Made by a program: the position numbers and the translations under genes | From: Rhizobium leguminosarum | Lineage (GTDB): Bacteria; Pseudomonadota; Alphaproteobacteria; Rhizobiales; Rhizobiaceae | Reading direction: 5' to 3' | DNA length: 64,000 bases | Assembly (NCBI RefSeq): GCF_001652265.1 | Contig: NZ_LWBS01000022.1 | Location: 105,407 to 169,406, forward strand | Part shown: positions 56,886 to 64,000 of the stretch, piece by piece | Position numbering within the stretch: position 1 is the stretch's first letter | Layout of the letters: each line of letters begins with the position of its first letter | The notes under the pieces: model-generated | What the model saw: only the letters and a program-made list of their open reading frames with translations | The model's database searches: none | What the model was told of the DNA's origin: nothing

Positions 56886-57127
56886 TGGCGGCCGCGTCGC
56901 GCTCGCTTTCCCTCGATAAAAGCATCGAAATCAAAAGGCCGCGGTTTGCCAGATTTCTCACCTTCGATAATGGCTGCCTCGATTGCCGCAAGCTCTGCCT
57001 CGCGCTGCAGAAGCCTCAAGCCGGCGTCGATCACCTCGTCTGCGGAGCCATAGGCTCCCTGATCGAGCTGATTGCCGATAAATTCCTCCATGTGGTCATC
57101 GATTCTGATGGACACGACCTTGGCCAC
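56882..57127 (-). CDS. parD: ParD family antitoxin
   Basis: An approximately 81-residue antitoxin: a ribbon-helix-helix N-terminus (VVSIRIDDHMEEFIGNQLDQ, GSADEVIDAGLRLLQREAEL) and a charged toxin-binding tail. I start at a GTG (57127) with GAGG 9 nt upstream; another GTG at 57157 is in frame. Position before parE is the normal order. Confidence 0.9.
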   Translation of the reverse strand: MAKVVSIRIDDHMEEFIGNQLDQGAYGSADEVIDAGLRLLQREAELAAIEAAIIEGEKSGKPRPFDFDAFIEGKRARRGRQ

Positions 57128-57213
57128 GCGCGGGTACCTCGCAGGTTTGACTTGCACTGCGAAACTACCATATTCGGCATCGTCCGAACAATGCTCCGAA
57201 GAGAGGCTGCCCC

Positions 57214-58065
57214 GTGACGAATATTCAAGACATTTTCAAGAAGTCCAATGTTGCCGTCATCACCGGCGGCGCCTCCGGCATCGGTCTTGCCGCGGCGAAA
57301 TATTTCGCCGGACGCGGCATGAGCGTCGCCGTTGCCGATCTCGGCGGCGATCGGCTGGCCGACGCCGCCAATGAGCTCAAGACCATTGCCGGCGAGGAAA
57401 ATGTGATGGCGGTCGAGACCGACGTCGCCAGCAGAGACTCGCTGGAAGCGCTTGAACGCGCCGTGCTCCAGCGTTTCGGCCGTGTGCACGTGCTGATGAA
57501 CAATGCCGGCATCGGCCCGGAAACCTCGATCTTCAGCCCGCAGGCGAACTGGGACAATATCTTCGCCGTCAACCTGATGGGCGTGATCAACGGCACGCGC
57601 ACCTTCGGCCCGAAGATGCTGTCGCACGGCGAGCCCGGCCTGATCATCAACACCGGCTCCAAGCAGGGCATCACCACGCCGCCCGGCAACCCCGCCTACA
57701 ACATCTCCAAGGCTGGTGTGAAAGTCTTCACCGAAGCATTGCAGCATGAGCTTCGCAATACCGAAGGCGGAAAGATCTCCGCCCATCTTCTGATCCCGGG
57801 CTTCGTCTTCACCGGCCTCACCAAGGGCGACCGCGCGGAAAAACCGGCCGCCGCCTGGACGCCGGAACAGACCGTCGATTTCATGGTCGAAAGCCTCGAA
57901 CGCGGCGATTTCTATATTCTCTGCCCCGACAATGATGTGGCGCGTCCGGTCGACGAGCGCCGGATGGCCTGGGCGGCGGGCGATATCATTGAGAACCGTC
58001 CGCCGCTGTCACGCTGGCACAAGGACTACGCCGACAAGTTCAAGGCCTTCCTCGACCAGAAGTAA
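57214..58065 (+). CDS. SDR family oxidoreductase
   Basis: A 283-residue short-chain dehydrogenase: VITGGASGIGLAAAKYFAG, LMNNAGIGPETS, the catalytic Ser in NTGSKQGITT and YxxxK in YNISKAGVKVF. It starts at GTG with GAGG 7 nt upstream. It resembles SDRs of secondary metabolism but no substrate can be given. Divergent from parDE. Confidence 0.88.
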   Translation: MTNIQDIFKKSNVAVITGGASGIGLAAAKYFAGRGMSVAVADLGGDRLADAANELKTIAGEENVMAVETDVASRDSLEALERAVLQRFGRVHVLMNNAGIGPETSIFSPQANWDNIFAVNLMGVINGTRTFGPKMLSHGEPGLIINTGSKQGITTPPGNPAYNISKAGVKVFTEALQHELRNTEGGKISAHLLIPGFVFTGLTKGDRAEKPAAAWTPEQTVDFMVESLERGDFYILCPDNDVARPVDERRMAWAAGDIIENRPPLSRWHKDYADKFKAFLDQK

Positions 58066-58121
58066 TCGGTACCATCACAAGGTTTGATTGGTAATTTTCT
58101 GAAAGCCGGGTAGGAGATCCC

Positions 58122-58228
58122 TAAAGCGCGTCGCGATCTTTCGGATTCGCTCCTCGCGCTTTGGTCTTTGTTTTTACGCATGTCGTTGTCGCAAAACCGC
58201 TACACACTTTTGCGCAACATGCTTTAGA
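58122..58228. repeat. Palindromic repeat R2, inverted full copy
   Basis: In reverse it reads TAAAGCATGTTGCGCAAAAG and continues with GACATGCGTAAAAACAAAGA and GAGGAGCGAATC, matching the 50818 copy along its length. It lies between the SDR and LysE genes. Confidence 0.8.
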
Positions 58229-58253
58229 TCCTTTCCGGCTTTCAGAGTGTGTC

Positions 58254-58895
58254 ATGGATTTTCTGCCCAGCCTGCCGACCCTTCTGGCCTTCGCCGCCGC
58301 CACACTGCTGCTTGCGGCAACCCCCGGCCCCGACATGACGCTGTCGATCAGCCGCGCGCTCGCCCAGGGCAAGAAAGCGGCTCTCTTCGTTGTCGTCGGC
58401 ACCAGCCTCGGCATCGTCGTCCACACCATGCTGGTCGCTTTCGGCATTTCGGCGCTGATCACCGCCTCGCCGACCGCCTTCCTGATCCTGAAGACCGGCG
58501 GTGCCGCCTATCTGCTCTGGCTGGCGGTGCAGGCGATCCGCTTCGGCTCGAAGCTCACCGTCGCCAAGGTCGAGGAGCAGAAGGGCACGCCACTTTCGAA
58601 CATTTCGTCGGGCTTCTGGGTCAATCTTCTGAACCCCAAGGTCATCATCTTCTTCATGACCTTCCTGCCGCAATTCGTCAGCGCCGGCGATCCAGCCGTC
58701 ACCCACAAGCTGCTTTTCCTCGGCTTCTGCTTCATCCTGATCGGCATGCCGGTCAACGCCAGCGTCGTCTTTGCCGCCGACTGGCTGGCCTCCTGGCTGC
58801 AGAACAACAAGAAAGTACTGCGCGGCATGGACTACACCTTCGCCGGCGTCTTCTCGGTCTTCGCCGCAAAGATCCTGCTCACCCAGGCGCGGTAA
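58254..58895 (+). CDS. LysE/RhtB family translocator
   Basis: A 213-residue exporter: LLLAATPGPDMTLSISRALA has the family PGPD motif and WVNLLNPKVIIFFMTFLP the second box. The ATG at 58254 is the family start; the frame runs back into the R2 repeat by chance. Third LysE-family gene in the window. Confidence 0.88.
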   Translation: MDFLPSLPTLLAFAAATLLLAATPGPDMTLSISRALAQGKKAALFVVVGTSLGIVVHTMLVAFGISALITASPTAFLILKTGGAAYLLWLAVQAIRFGSKLTVAKVEEQKGTPLSNISSGFWVNLLNPKVIIFFMTFLPQFVSAGDPAVTHKLLFLGFCFILIGMPVNASVVFAADWLASWLQNNKKVLRGMDYTFAGVFSVFAAKILLTQAR

Positions 58896-58968
58896 CCGCG
58901 GTTGCGCAGCAATCCCGCGGTTGCGCAGCAATCCGCCCGCGGTCGGTTGATCGATCCGCCCGCGGTCG
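58896..58968. repeat. Short tandem repeats after the LysE gene
   Basis: CCGCGGTTGCGCAGCAATC occurs twice in tandem without a spacer (58896-58914, 58915-58933); ATCCGCCCGCGGTCG occurs twice just after (58931-58945, 58954-58968). The rest of 58969-59190 has no gene I can support and should hold the promoter of the next gene. Confidence 0.7.
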
Positions 58969-59190
58969 TGAAACGATCCGCCGCCAGCTACACCAATATT
59001 CGCGAGACGCCATGCCGGAGCAGGCAGTCACCGCGAATTTCGTCGTCTTCCAAAATTATTCCATGCCTTTCGCGCGATTACTTGTGATCAACATATGATC
59101 GTAAGTCGGCAATTGTGGCTATGCCACGCCACCTTCGCTGCCCACATATCCTTTACGGCTCACGAAGAGCTAGCTTGAAAGGATAAGTCC

Positions 59191-59556
59191 ATGATTACGT
59201 TCCGCAATATCATAACAGCAGGAGTTGTTGCGCTGACGCTTGCAGCCACGTCCCTTACAGCGACAACACCTGCCTTAGCTCACGGCGGCGGAGGCCATGG
59301 CGGTGGCGGCTTCTCGCGTGACGGCGGCCACTTCGGCGGTGGTGCGAATATGGGCGGCGGCAATTTCGCCGATCGCGGCTTCGGTGCGCATCATTTCGGC
59401 GGAGCCGGCCATTTTGGCGGACACCGCGACGGCCGTTTCGCCTTCCATGATAGAAATCGCCTGTTGTTCGGCGATGACGACTATGACCCGGAACAGTGCC
59501 AGCCGGAATGGCTCAACCAGTACGGCCATCGCGTGCTGGTGGAAGTCTGCTCTTGA
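59191..59556 (+). CDS. Gly/His-rich secreted protein
   Basis: A 121-residue exported protein: signal peptide (GVVALTLAATSLTATTPALA), then HGGGGHGGGGFSRDGGHFGG and further GG/HFGG repeats to about residue 90, and a small C-terminal domain with two Cys (PEQCQPEWL, VLVEVCS). Many His residues suggest metal binding, a guess. The family is not recognised. Confidence 0.75.
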   Translation: MITFRNIITAGVVALTLAATSLTATTPALAHGGGGHGGGGFSRDGGHFGGGANMGGGNFADRGFGAHHFGGAGHFGGHRDGRFAFHDRNRLLFGDDDYDPEQCQPEWLNQYGHRVLVEVCS

Positions 59557-59604
59557 TGACGGTCTCCCTGGCCTCTGAGGAGTCGTGAAACGATCAGCTG
59601 CCCG

Positions 59605-60399
59605 CTAACCGATCAGCAACGCATCGTCATCCAGCGTCTGACCGCGCATCTTGCGGAACATTGCGATCAGATCCTCGACCTGCAACGTCTTGCGGCTGTC
59701 GCCGGCGACATCGAGCACGATCTCGCCGCCATGCAGCATCACCGTGCGGTGGCCATAATCGAGCGCCTGGCGCATCGAATGCGTCACCATCAGCGTCGTC
59801 AGCTTGCGCTCGGAAACGATCTTCTGGGTCAGACCCATGATGAATTCCGCCATGCCGGGGTCAAGCGCCGCTGTATGTTCGTCGAGCAGCAGCACTTCCG
59901 AGCCCGCCAGCGTCGCCATGACGAGCGAGACTGCTTGGCGCTGGCCACCGGAAAGCAGGTCCATGCGGTCCTTCATGCGGTTCTCCAACCCGAGATTGAG
60001 CTCGGCGATCCTCGCGCGAAAATGGTCGCGCCGTTTTGCGCCAAGCGCCGAGACGAGCCCGCGTCGTTCACCGCGGCGCGCCGCAAGCGCCAGGTTTTCC
60101 TCGATCGACAAGGCGCCGCAGCTTCCGGTCAGCGGGTCCTGGAAGACACGGGCGACCAGCCCGGCGCGCGCCGCTGTCGTCTTGCGGGTGACGTCGGCAT
60201 TGCCGATCAGCACCTGTCCTTCGCTCGCCAACACATCGCCGGCGAGGACGCCGAGCAGCGTCGATTTACCAGCGCCGTTCGAGCCGATGACGGTGACGAA
60301 GGAGCCTTCCTCGATCGTCAGGCTGACACCCGAGAGCGCTTGCTTCTGCAGCGGCGTGCCGCGCCCGAAGACGACCTTGATGTTCTTGAGGTTGATCAC
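59605..60399 (-). CDS. ABC transporter ATP-binding protein of a TrpXYZ-type importer
   Basis: A 264-residue ATPase: Walker A VIGSNGAGKSTLLG, Q-loop RVFQDPLTG, signature LSGGQRQAVSLVMA, Walker B EVLLLDEHTAALD with a Thr/His instead of the usual P-x-S. The GTG start at 60399 overlaps the permease stop (GTGA). It belongs with the permease and binding protein upstream. Confidence 0.92.
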   Translation of the reverse strand: MINLKNIKVVFGRGTPLQKQALSGVSLTIEEGSFVTVIGSNGAGKSTLLGVLAGDVLASEGQVLIGNADVTRKTTAARAGLVARVFQDPLTGSCGALSIEENLALAARRGERRGLVSALGAKRRDHFRARIAELNLGLENRMKDRMDLLSGGQRQAVSLVMATLAGSEVLLLDEHTAALDPGMAEFIMGLTQKIVSERKLTTLMVTHSMRQALDYGHRTVMLHGGEIVLDVAGDSRKTLQVEDLIAMFRKMRGQTLDDDALLIG

Positions 60400-61274
60400 G
60401 ACGCGGCACCTCTGCGCAAACGGGGAAGGATGAGCGCCACAGTCACCAGCACGGCCGTGACGAAATTGAGGTCGGACGCCTGCAGGCCGATGACGTCGCT
60501 CGAAAGCGCCAGCTGGATCGCGATGCGATAGAGGATCGAGCCGAGCACGCATCCAATCAACGCGATCAGCAGACCGCGCCGCCCAAGCAGCGTCTCGCCG
60601 ATGATGACGGCGGCCAGACCGACGACGATCGTGCCGACGCCCGAGGTGACGTCGGCAAAGCCGTTCGTCTGGGCAAACAGCGCGCCGCCGAGCGCCACCA
60701 GCGCATTGGAGATCGCCATGCCGAGATAGATCTGCCGGCTGGTATCGACACCCTGGGCCCGCGCCATCCTTGCATTGGCGCCGGTCGCCCGCATTGCCAG
60801 CCCGGCATCACTTTCCAGGAAACGCCAGACCAGGATGAGCGCGATGACGACGAGAACACCGACGAAGAGCGGCCGCACGTAGAAATCGCGAAGGCCATGG
60901 CCGAAGAACGGGCTGATCATCGTGTCGGCATTGATGAGGGCGACGTTGGGCTTGCCCATTACGCGCAGATTGACGGAAAACAATGCGATCATCGTCAGGA
61001 TCGAAGCGAGGAGGTTGAGGATCTTGAAGCGCACGTTGAGCAGCGCCGTCACCATGCCCGCGGCGGCACCGGCCGCCATGGCGATCAGCGCCGCAAGCCA
61101 GGCATTGACGCCGGCAATGATCAGCACGGCCGTCACCGCCGCGCCAAGCGGAAAGGAGCCATCGACCGTCAGGTCGGGGAAATCCAGAACACGGAAGGCG
61201 AGATAGACCCCAAGGGCGACGAAGGAATAGACCAGTCCGAGTTCGACGGCCCCCCAGAATGCGATTTGGCTCAA
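60396..61274 (-). CDS. ABC transporter permease of a TrpXYZ-type importer
   Basis: A permease of the LivH/BPD_transp_2-like group with eight or more helices. LAFRVLDFPDLTVDGSFPLG and MIALFSVNLRVMGKPN are typical of the putative tryptophan/tyrosine ABC permeases. I choose a TTG at 61274 (292 residues), preceded by GAGGGG; 61376 or an internal ATG at 61325 are alternatives. Confidence 0.85.
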   Translation of the reverse strand: MSQIAFWGAVELGLVYSFVALGVYLAFRVLDFPDLTVDGSFPLGAAVTAVLIIAGVNAWLAALIAMAAGAAAGMVTALLNVRFKILNLLASILTMIALFSVNLRVMGKPNVALINADTMISPFFGHGLRDFYVRPLFVGVLVVIALILVWRFLESDAGLAMRATGANARMARAQGVDTSRQIYLGMAISNALVALGGALFAQTNGFADVTSGVGTIVVGLAAVIIGETLLGRRGLLIALIGCVLGSILYRIAIQLALSSDVIGLQASDLNFVTAVLVTVALILPRLRRGAAS

Positions 61275-61343
61275 GGCTTCCGCCCCTCTTCTGTCCGTTT
61301 CCGCTCCGCGCCCTGCGCGAAACATCAGGCTTTTAATACCATC

Positions 61344-61372
61344 AGCCGCCCCCGTGTGGAACGGGAGCGGCT
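61344..61372 (-). promoter_or_regulatory. Hairpin between binding-protein and permease genes
   Basis: AGCCGC-C-CCCGT-GTGGA-ACGGG-A-GCGGCT, an 11-bp stem with one mismatch. No T run follows on the minus strand, so it is more likely an mRNA-stabilising or processing hairpin than a full terminator. Confidence 0.55.
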
Positions 61373-61404
61373 GCAAACTCGATCAGCGACGGCAGTCGCC
61401 TTGT

Positions 61405-62358
61405 TTATTCGATGACTTTGGTAGCGCGGGAAAGCACGCTCTGAGGCAGCGTGACGCCCATCTTCTCGGCCGCCGCCTTGTTGACGACGAGGTCGCTGCC
61501 GGCTGCAGTCTTGACCGCGATGTCGCCGGGGTTCTCGCCCTTCAGCACACGCACGACGATCTCGCCGGTCTGCTTGCCGACATCATAATAGTTGAAGCCG
61601 AGGGCGGCGATCGAGCCACGCGAAACCGAATCCGTATCGGCGGTAAAGAGCGGCAGCTTGCTCTCCTCGGCCACCGCGACAGCGCCTTCGAGCGCTGAGA
61701 TGATCGTGTTGTCGGTCGGAATGTAGATCACATCGGCGCGGCCGACGAGCGCGCGTGTCGCACCCTGGACCTCGGCCGATTTGGTGGCAGCCGATTCGAC
61801 TACCTTCAGGCCAGCCTTTTCGGCTTCAGCTTTCAACACGGCGAGCAGCGAAACGGAATTCGCCTCGCCGGAATTGTAGAGATAGCCGATGGTTTTCACA
61901 TCGGGCAGGATTTCCTTGATCAGCGCGAGGTGCTCGGCGACCGGCGACATATCGGAGAGGCCGGTGACATTGCCGCCGGGCTTGTCCATGTTCTTGACGA
62001 GCTGGGCGCCGAGCGGATCGGACACGGCCGTGAAGACGACAGGAATGTCGCGTGTCGAGGAGACGACGGCCTGGGCCGAGGGTGTCGAGATCGGCACGAT
62101 GACATTGGGCTCGTCACCGGCGAACTGGCGGGCGATCTGGGCTGCCGTCGCCGGATTGCCCTGCGCCGATTCGAACACGAATTTCAGATTCTCGCCTTCC
62201 TTGTAGCCGGCGGCCGTCAGCGCATCGAGAACGCCCTTGCGCGCCGCATCCAGCGCCGGATGTTCGACGATCGCCGTCACGGCGACGGTGACATCATCGG
62301 CCTTTGCGGGCAGTGAAAGGGCCAAAGTGGCGGCAAGAGCGAGCAAAATCGGGCGCAT
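61405..62358 (-). CDS. ABC transporter substrate-binding protein (ABC_sub_bind family)
   Basis: A 317-residue periplasmic binding protein of PF04392: signal peptide (ILLALAATLALSLPAKADD), VTAIVEHPALDAARKGVLDA, KFVFESAQGNPATAAQIARQ, IPVVFTAVSDPLGAQLV and LPLFTADTDSVSRGSIAALG. This family and the gene order correspond to the TrpXYZ importers, suggested to carry aromatic amino acids. ATG at 62358 follows AGGAGG by 6 nt. Confidence 0.92.
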   Translation of the reverse strand: MRPILLALAATLALSLPAKADDVTVAVTAIVEHPALDAARKGVLDALTAAGYKEGENLKFVFESAQGNPATAAQIARQFAGDEPNVIVPISTPSAQAVVSSTRDIPVVFTAVSDPLGAQLVKNMDKPGGNVTGLSDMSPVAEHLALIKEILPDVKTIGYLYNSGEANSVSLLAVLKAEAEKAGLKVVESAATKSAEVQGATRALVGRADVIYIPTDNTIISALEGAVAVAEESKLPLFTADTDSVSRGSIAALGFNYYDVGKQTGEIVVRVLKGENPGDIAVKTAAGSDLVVNKAAAEKMGVTLPQSVLSRATKVIE

Positions 62359-62380
62359 GGGGATCCTCCTGAATGATTTT

Positions 62381-62407
62381 GGGGGCACTTTTAGGAAAAG
62401 TGCCCCC
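62381..62407. promoter_or_regulatory. Perfect 12-bp hairpin between rlmN and the importer operon
   Basis: GGGGGCACTTTT-AGG-AAAAGTGCCCCC. On the minus strand no T tract follows, but four A do. It lies 45 nt after the rlmN stop and about 10 nt before the Shine-Dalgarno of the binding-protein gene. It may end rlmN transcription or act in the importer leader. Confidence 0.6.
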
Positions 62408-62451
62408 TGAAATCAATCGCGGAGAATTGTAGCGAGGATCAAACTTGCTGA

Positions 62452-63681
62452 TCAGTCGTCGGCGCCGTGATTGGCGATCATCATCGCCTCGAAGGCCAAA
62501 CGATCGGTCTTGCGCATGCGTTCCGACTCCGATTTCAGCTGGCCGCAGGCGGCAAGAATGTCGCGACCGCGGGGTGTGCGGATCGGCGAGGCATAGCCTG
62601 CCGAATTGATGAAATCGGCGAACTTCTCGATCTGCTCCCAGTCCGAACACTGGTAATTGGTGCCGGGCCACGGATTGAACGGAATGAGGTTGATCTTCGC
62701 CGGCACGCCTTTCAGGAGCTTGATCAGCCCCTTGGCGTCTTCCAGGCTGTCGTTGACATCCTTCAGCATCACATACTCGAAGGTGATGCGCCGTGCGTTC
62801 GAAAGGCCAGGATAGGTCCGGCAGGCTTCGATCAGCTCCTTCAGCGGATACTTCTTGTTGATCGGAACCAGAAGGTCGCGCAGATCGTCGCGCACCGCAT
62901 GCAGCGAAATCGCCAGCATGACGCCGATTTCCTCGCCGGTGCGGAAGATCTCCGGCACAACGCCAGAAGTAGAAAGCGTCACGCGGCGCCTGGACAGCGA
63001 CAGGCCGTCACCATCCGTGGCGATCAGCAATGCCTGTTTGACGGCATCGAAGTTATAAAGCGGCTCACCCATGCCCATCATGACGATGTTGCTGACCTTG
63101 CGGCCCTCGGCAGGCATGATCGTGCCCTGCGGCGCTTCACGGTCCGGGAAGTCCCCAAGCCGGTCGCGGGCAAGCAGCAACTGCGAAAGAATTTCCTCCG
63201 CCGTCAGGTTGCGCACCAGACGCTGCGTCCCGGTATGACAGAAGGAACAGGTGAGCGTGCAGCCGACCTGGCTGGAAAGGCAGAGCGTGCCGCGGCCCTC
63301 TTCCGGGATATAGACGGCTTCGATCTCGACGGGACGCCCGGCGCCGCGGGCGGGAAAGCGCAGCAGCCATTTGCGCGTGCCGTCGTTGGAGACCTGCTCC
63401 TCGACGATCTCGGGACGTTCGATGGTGAAATGCTGCTTCAGCATCTCCCGCATGTCCTTGGCGACATTCGTCATATGGTCGAAGTCGGAGACCCCGCGCA
63501 CATAGATCCAGTTCCAGAGCTGCGAGACGCGCATCTTGATCTGCTTCTCGGCCACACCCTTTTCCCGGAGTGCCGCCCCCATCTCCTCGCGCGACAGCCC
63601 GATCAGGGACGGCTTCTCGACGCCGGAAGCGGCACGAGGCGCCTGAGGCGTGATGACATCAATCGCATCCATGACGGACAT
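62452..63681 (-). CDS. rlmN: 23S rRNA (adenine2503-C2)-methyltransferase RlmN
   Basis: A 409-residue radical SAM enzyme that methylates A2503 of 23S rRNA and A37 of some tRNAs. The 4Fe-4S ligands are Cys141, Cys145 and Cys148 in [12 protein letters not shown]; Cys134 and the C-terminal Cys in [11 protein letters not shown] fit the methyl-carrying cysteine pair. [11 protein letters not shown] is the SAM-binding GGEP-type motif. Length normal. Confidence 0.97.
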   Translation of the reverse strand: MSVMDAIDVITPQAPRAASGVEKPSLIGLSREEMGAALREKGVAEKQIKMRVSQLWNWIYVRGVSDFDHMTNVAKDMREMLKQHFTIERPEIVEEQVSNDGTRKWLLRFPARGAGRPVEIEAVYIPEEGRGTLCLSSQVGCTLTCSFCHTGTQRLVRNLTAEEILSQLLLARDRLGDFPDREAPQGTIMPAEGRKVSNIVMMGMGEPLYNFDAVKQALLIATDGDGLSLSRRRVTLSTSGVVPEIFRTGEEIGVMLAISLHAVRDDLRDLLVPINKKYPLKELIEACRTYPGLSNARRITFEYVMLKDVNDSLEDAKGLIKLLKGVPAKINLIPFNPWPGTNYQCSDWEQIEKFADFINSAGYASPIRTPRGRDILAACGQLKSESERMRKTDRLAFEAMMIANHGADD

Positions 63682-63883
63682 AGTCTTTCATCCCGAATTC
63701 GAACACGTAACCGCCCCGCAAACCCTGCGAACTTCAGGGCTAAGCCGGAAGACCTGCGGGCGCATGACAGCACATCGGCAGAAGTTGAATCGCGGAACGG
63801 CGACTGAAATCGCGATCTGTCCGCTGTTGGCGCCGGCTTTAGCATCATTTTGCCCGCGCGTCACCATAGATGGAATCGGCATA
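63682..63883. other. Upstream region of rlmN without a clear gene
   Basis: About 200 bp. A 64-codon frame on the minus strand (63688-63882) has no family resemblance and begins at the intron boundary, so I leave it out. The region should hold the rlmN promoter. Confidence 0.45.
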
Positions 63884-64000
63884 GGGGGCGATCATGTTGA
63901 TCGCACCCCTGCCACACCACCCGGCATGCGGGTCCGCACCGGGCGGTTCGAGAGATTGAGGTTAGACGAGTTTGGGCATTCCGAGCTGGTCTGCCCATTT
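63884..64000 (-). mobile_element. 3' end of a group II intron (class-C-like), partial
   Basis: On the minus strand the end of a reading frame is followed by a domain-V-like hairpin at 63916-63947: ACCGCCCGG/CCGGGTGGT, a 2-nt TG bulge, and TGCG-GACC-CGCA. A second hairpin, GGGG-T-GCGATCA/TGATCGCCCCC (63884-63909), is in the position of domain VI. The CGC near the 5' side and the GGTGGTGTGG tail resemble class-C introns. The intron body lies beyond the right edge. Confidence 0.6.
63962..64000 (-). CDS. C-terminal end of a putative intron-encoded reverse transcriptase/maturase
   Basis: Only 12 residues and a TAA are in the window (KWADQLGMPKLV). The assignment rests on the domain-V-like hairpin 14 nt downstream, not on the peptide itself. 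Confidence 0.4.
   Translation of the reverse strand, partial: KWADQLGMPKLV

Noticed and set aside
63688..63882. 64-codon minus-strand frame upstream of rlmN
   Set aside because: Begins at the proposed intron boundary, with no similarity I can recognise; GC-rich DNA gives such frames often.

Overview
The window is a roughly 64 kb stretch of an alphaproteobacterial chromosome, most likely a Rhizobium of the etli/leguminosarum group. Support comes from the sdhCDAB and mdh-sucCDAB-lpd gene order, the hemC-hemD-mic60-hemY block, an Omp19-type lipoprotein, high GC coding sequence, several families of short rhizobial-type intergenic palindromes, and two perfect CtrA boxes (TTAA-N7-TTAAC). The assignment is by recognition only; no database search was run. 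I found no tRNA or rRNA gene and no CRISPR array.

Layout. 1-2.5 kb: 3' part of xerC, a TraB/GumN protein and a small secreted-protein gene broken by an in-frame TAG. 2.5-21.5 kb, all minus strand: a central-carbon block transcribed sdhCDAB, a broken nucleotidyltransferase fragment, an Omp19-like lipoprotein, zapE, mdh-sucC-(DUF1579-like)-sucD-sucA-(YciI)-sucB, two secreted proteins, an SDR, a LysE exporter, lpd, a terminator and a cytochrome b561. Most of the TCA cycle from 2-oxoglutarate to oxaloacetate is encoded here, with small unrelated genes in several junctions. 21.8-32.7 kb: an accessory island with a RidA-like protein, a LysR regulator, a PotABCD-type ABC transporter, and divergently a ureohydrolase, a polar amino-acid ABC transporter without its own ATPase, and an ornithine-cyclodeaminase-family enzyme. 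Together they look like uptake and breakdown of a guanidino or polyamine-like compound.

32.8-45.8 kb is mostly housekeeping: a tightly overlapped minus-strand set tsaD-gpsA-YciI-EVE-methyltransferase, a divergent hemC-hemD, a 357-bp element with perfect 34-bp terminal inverted repeats, mic60-hemY-terB-like-glutamine amidotransferase, an MFS exporter, yggT-DUF167, ppa and a GNAT acetyltransferase. 46-51.6 kb: typA, an M3 oligopeptidase, a small conserved protein behind a CtrA box, and a second LysE exporter. 52-55 kb: a SnoaL-like protein, a QorB-like reductase, a zinc-free alcohol dehydrogenase/quinone reductase, then a YafY/WYL-type regulator. Two near-identical 15-bp palindromes precede the first gene and the regulator, suggesting one regulon.

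55-64 kb: argG with its terminator, a parDE toxin-antitoxin pair, an SDR, a third LysE exporter, a Gly/His-rich secreted protein, a three-gene ABC importer of the TrpXYZ type, rlmN, and at the right edge what looks like the 3' end of a class-C-like group II intron on the minus strand. The observations most worth following are the shared palindrome of the WYL-regulated redox module, the 357-bp inverted-repeat element, the habit of intergenic repeats supplying gene stop codons, the hairpins at substrate-binding-protein/permease junctions in three ABC operons, and the guanidino/ornithine island.
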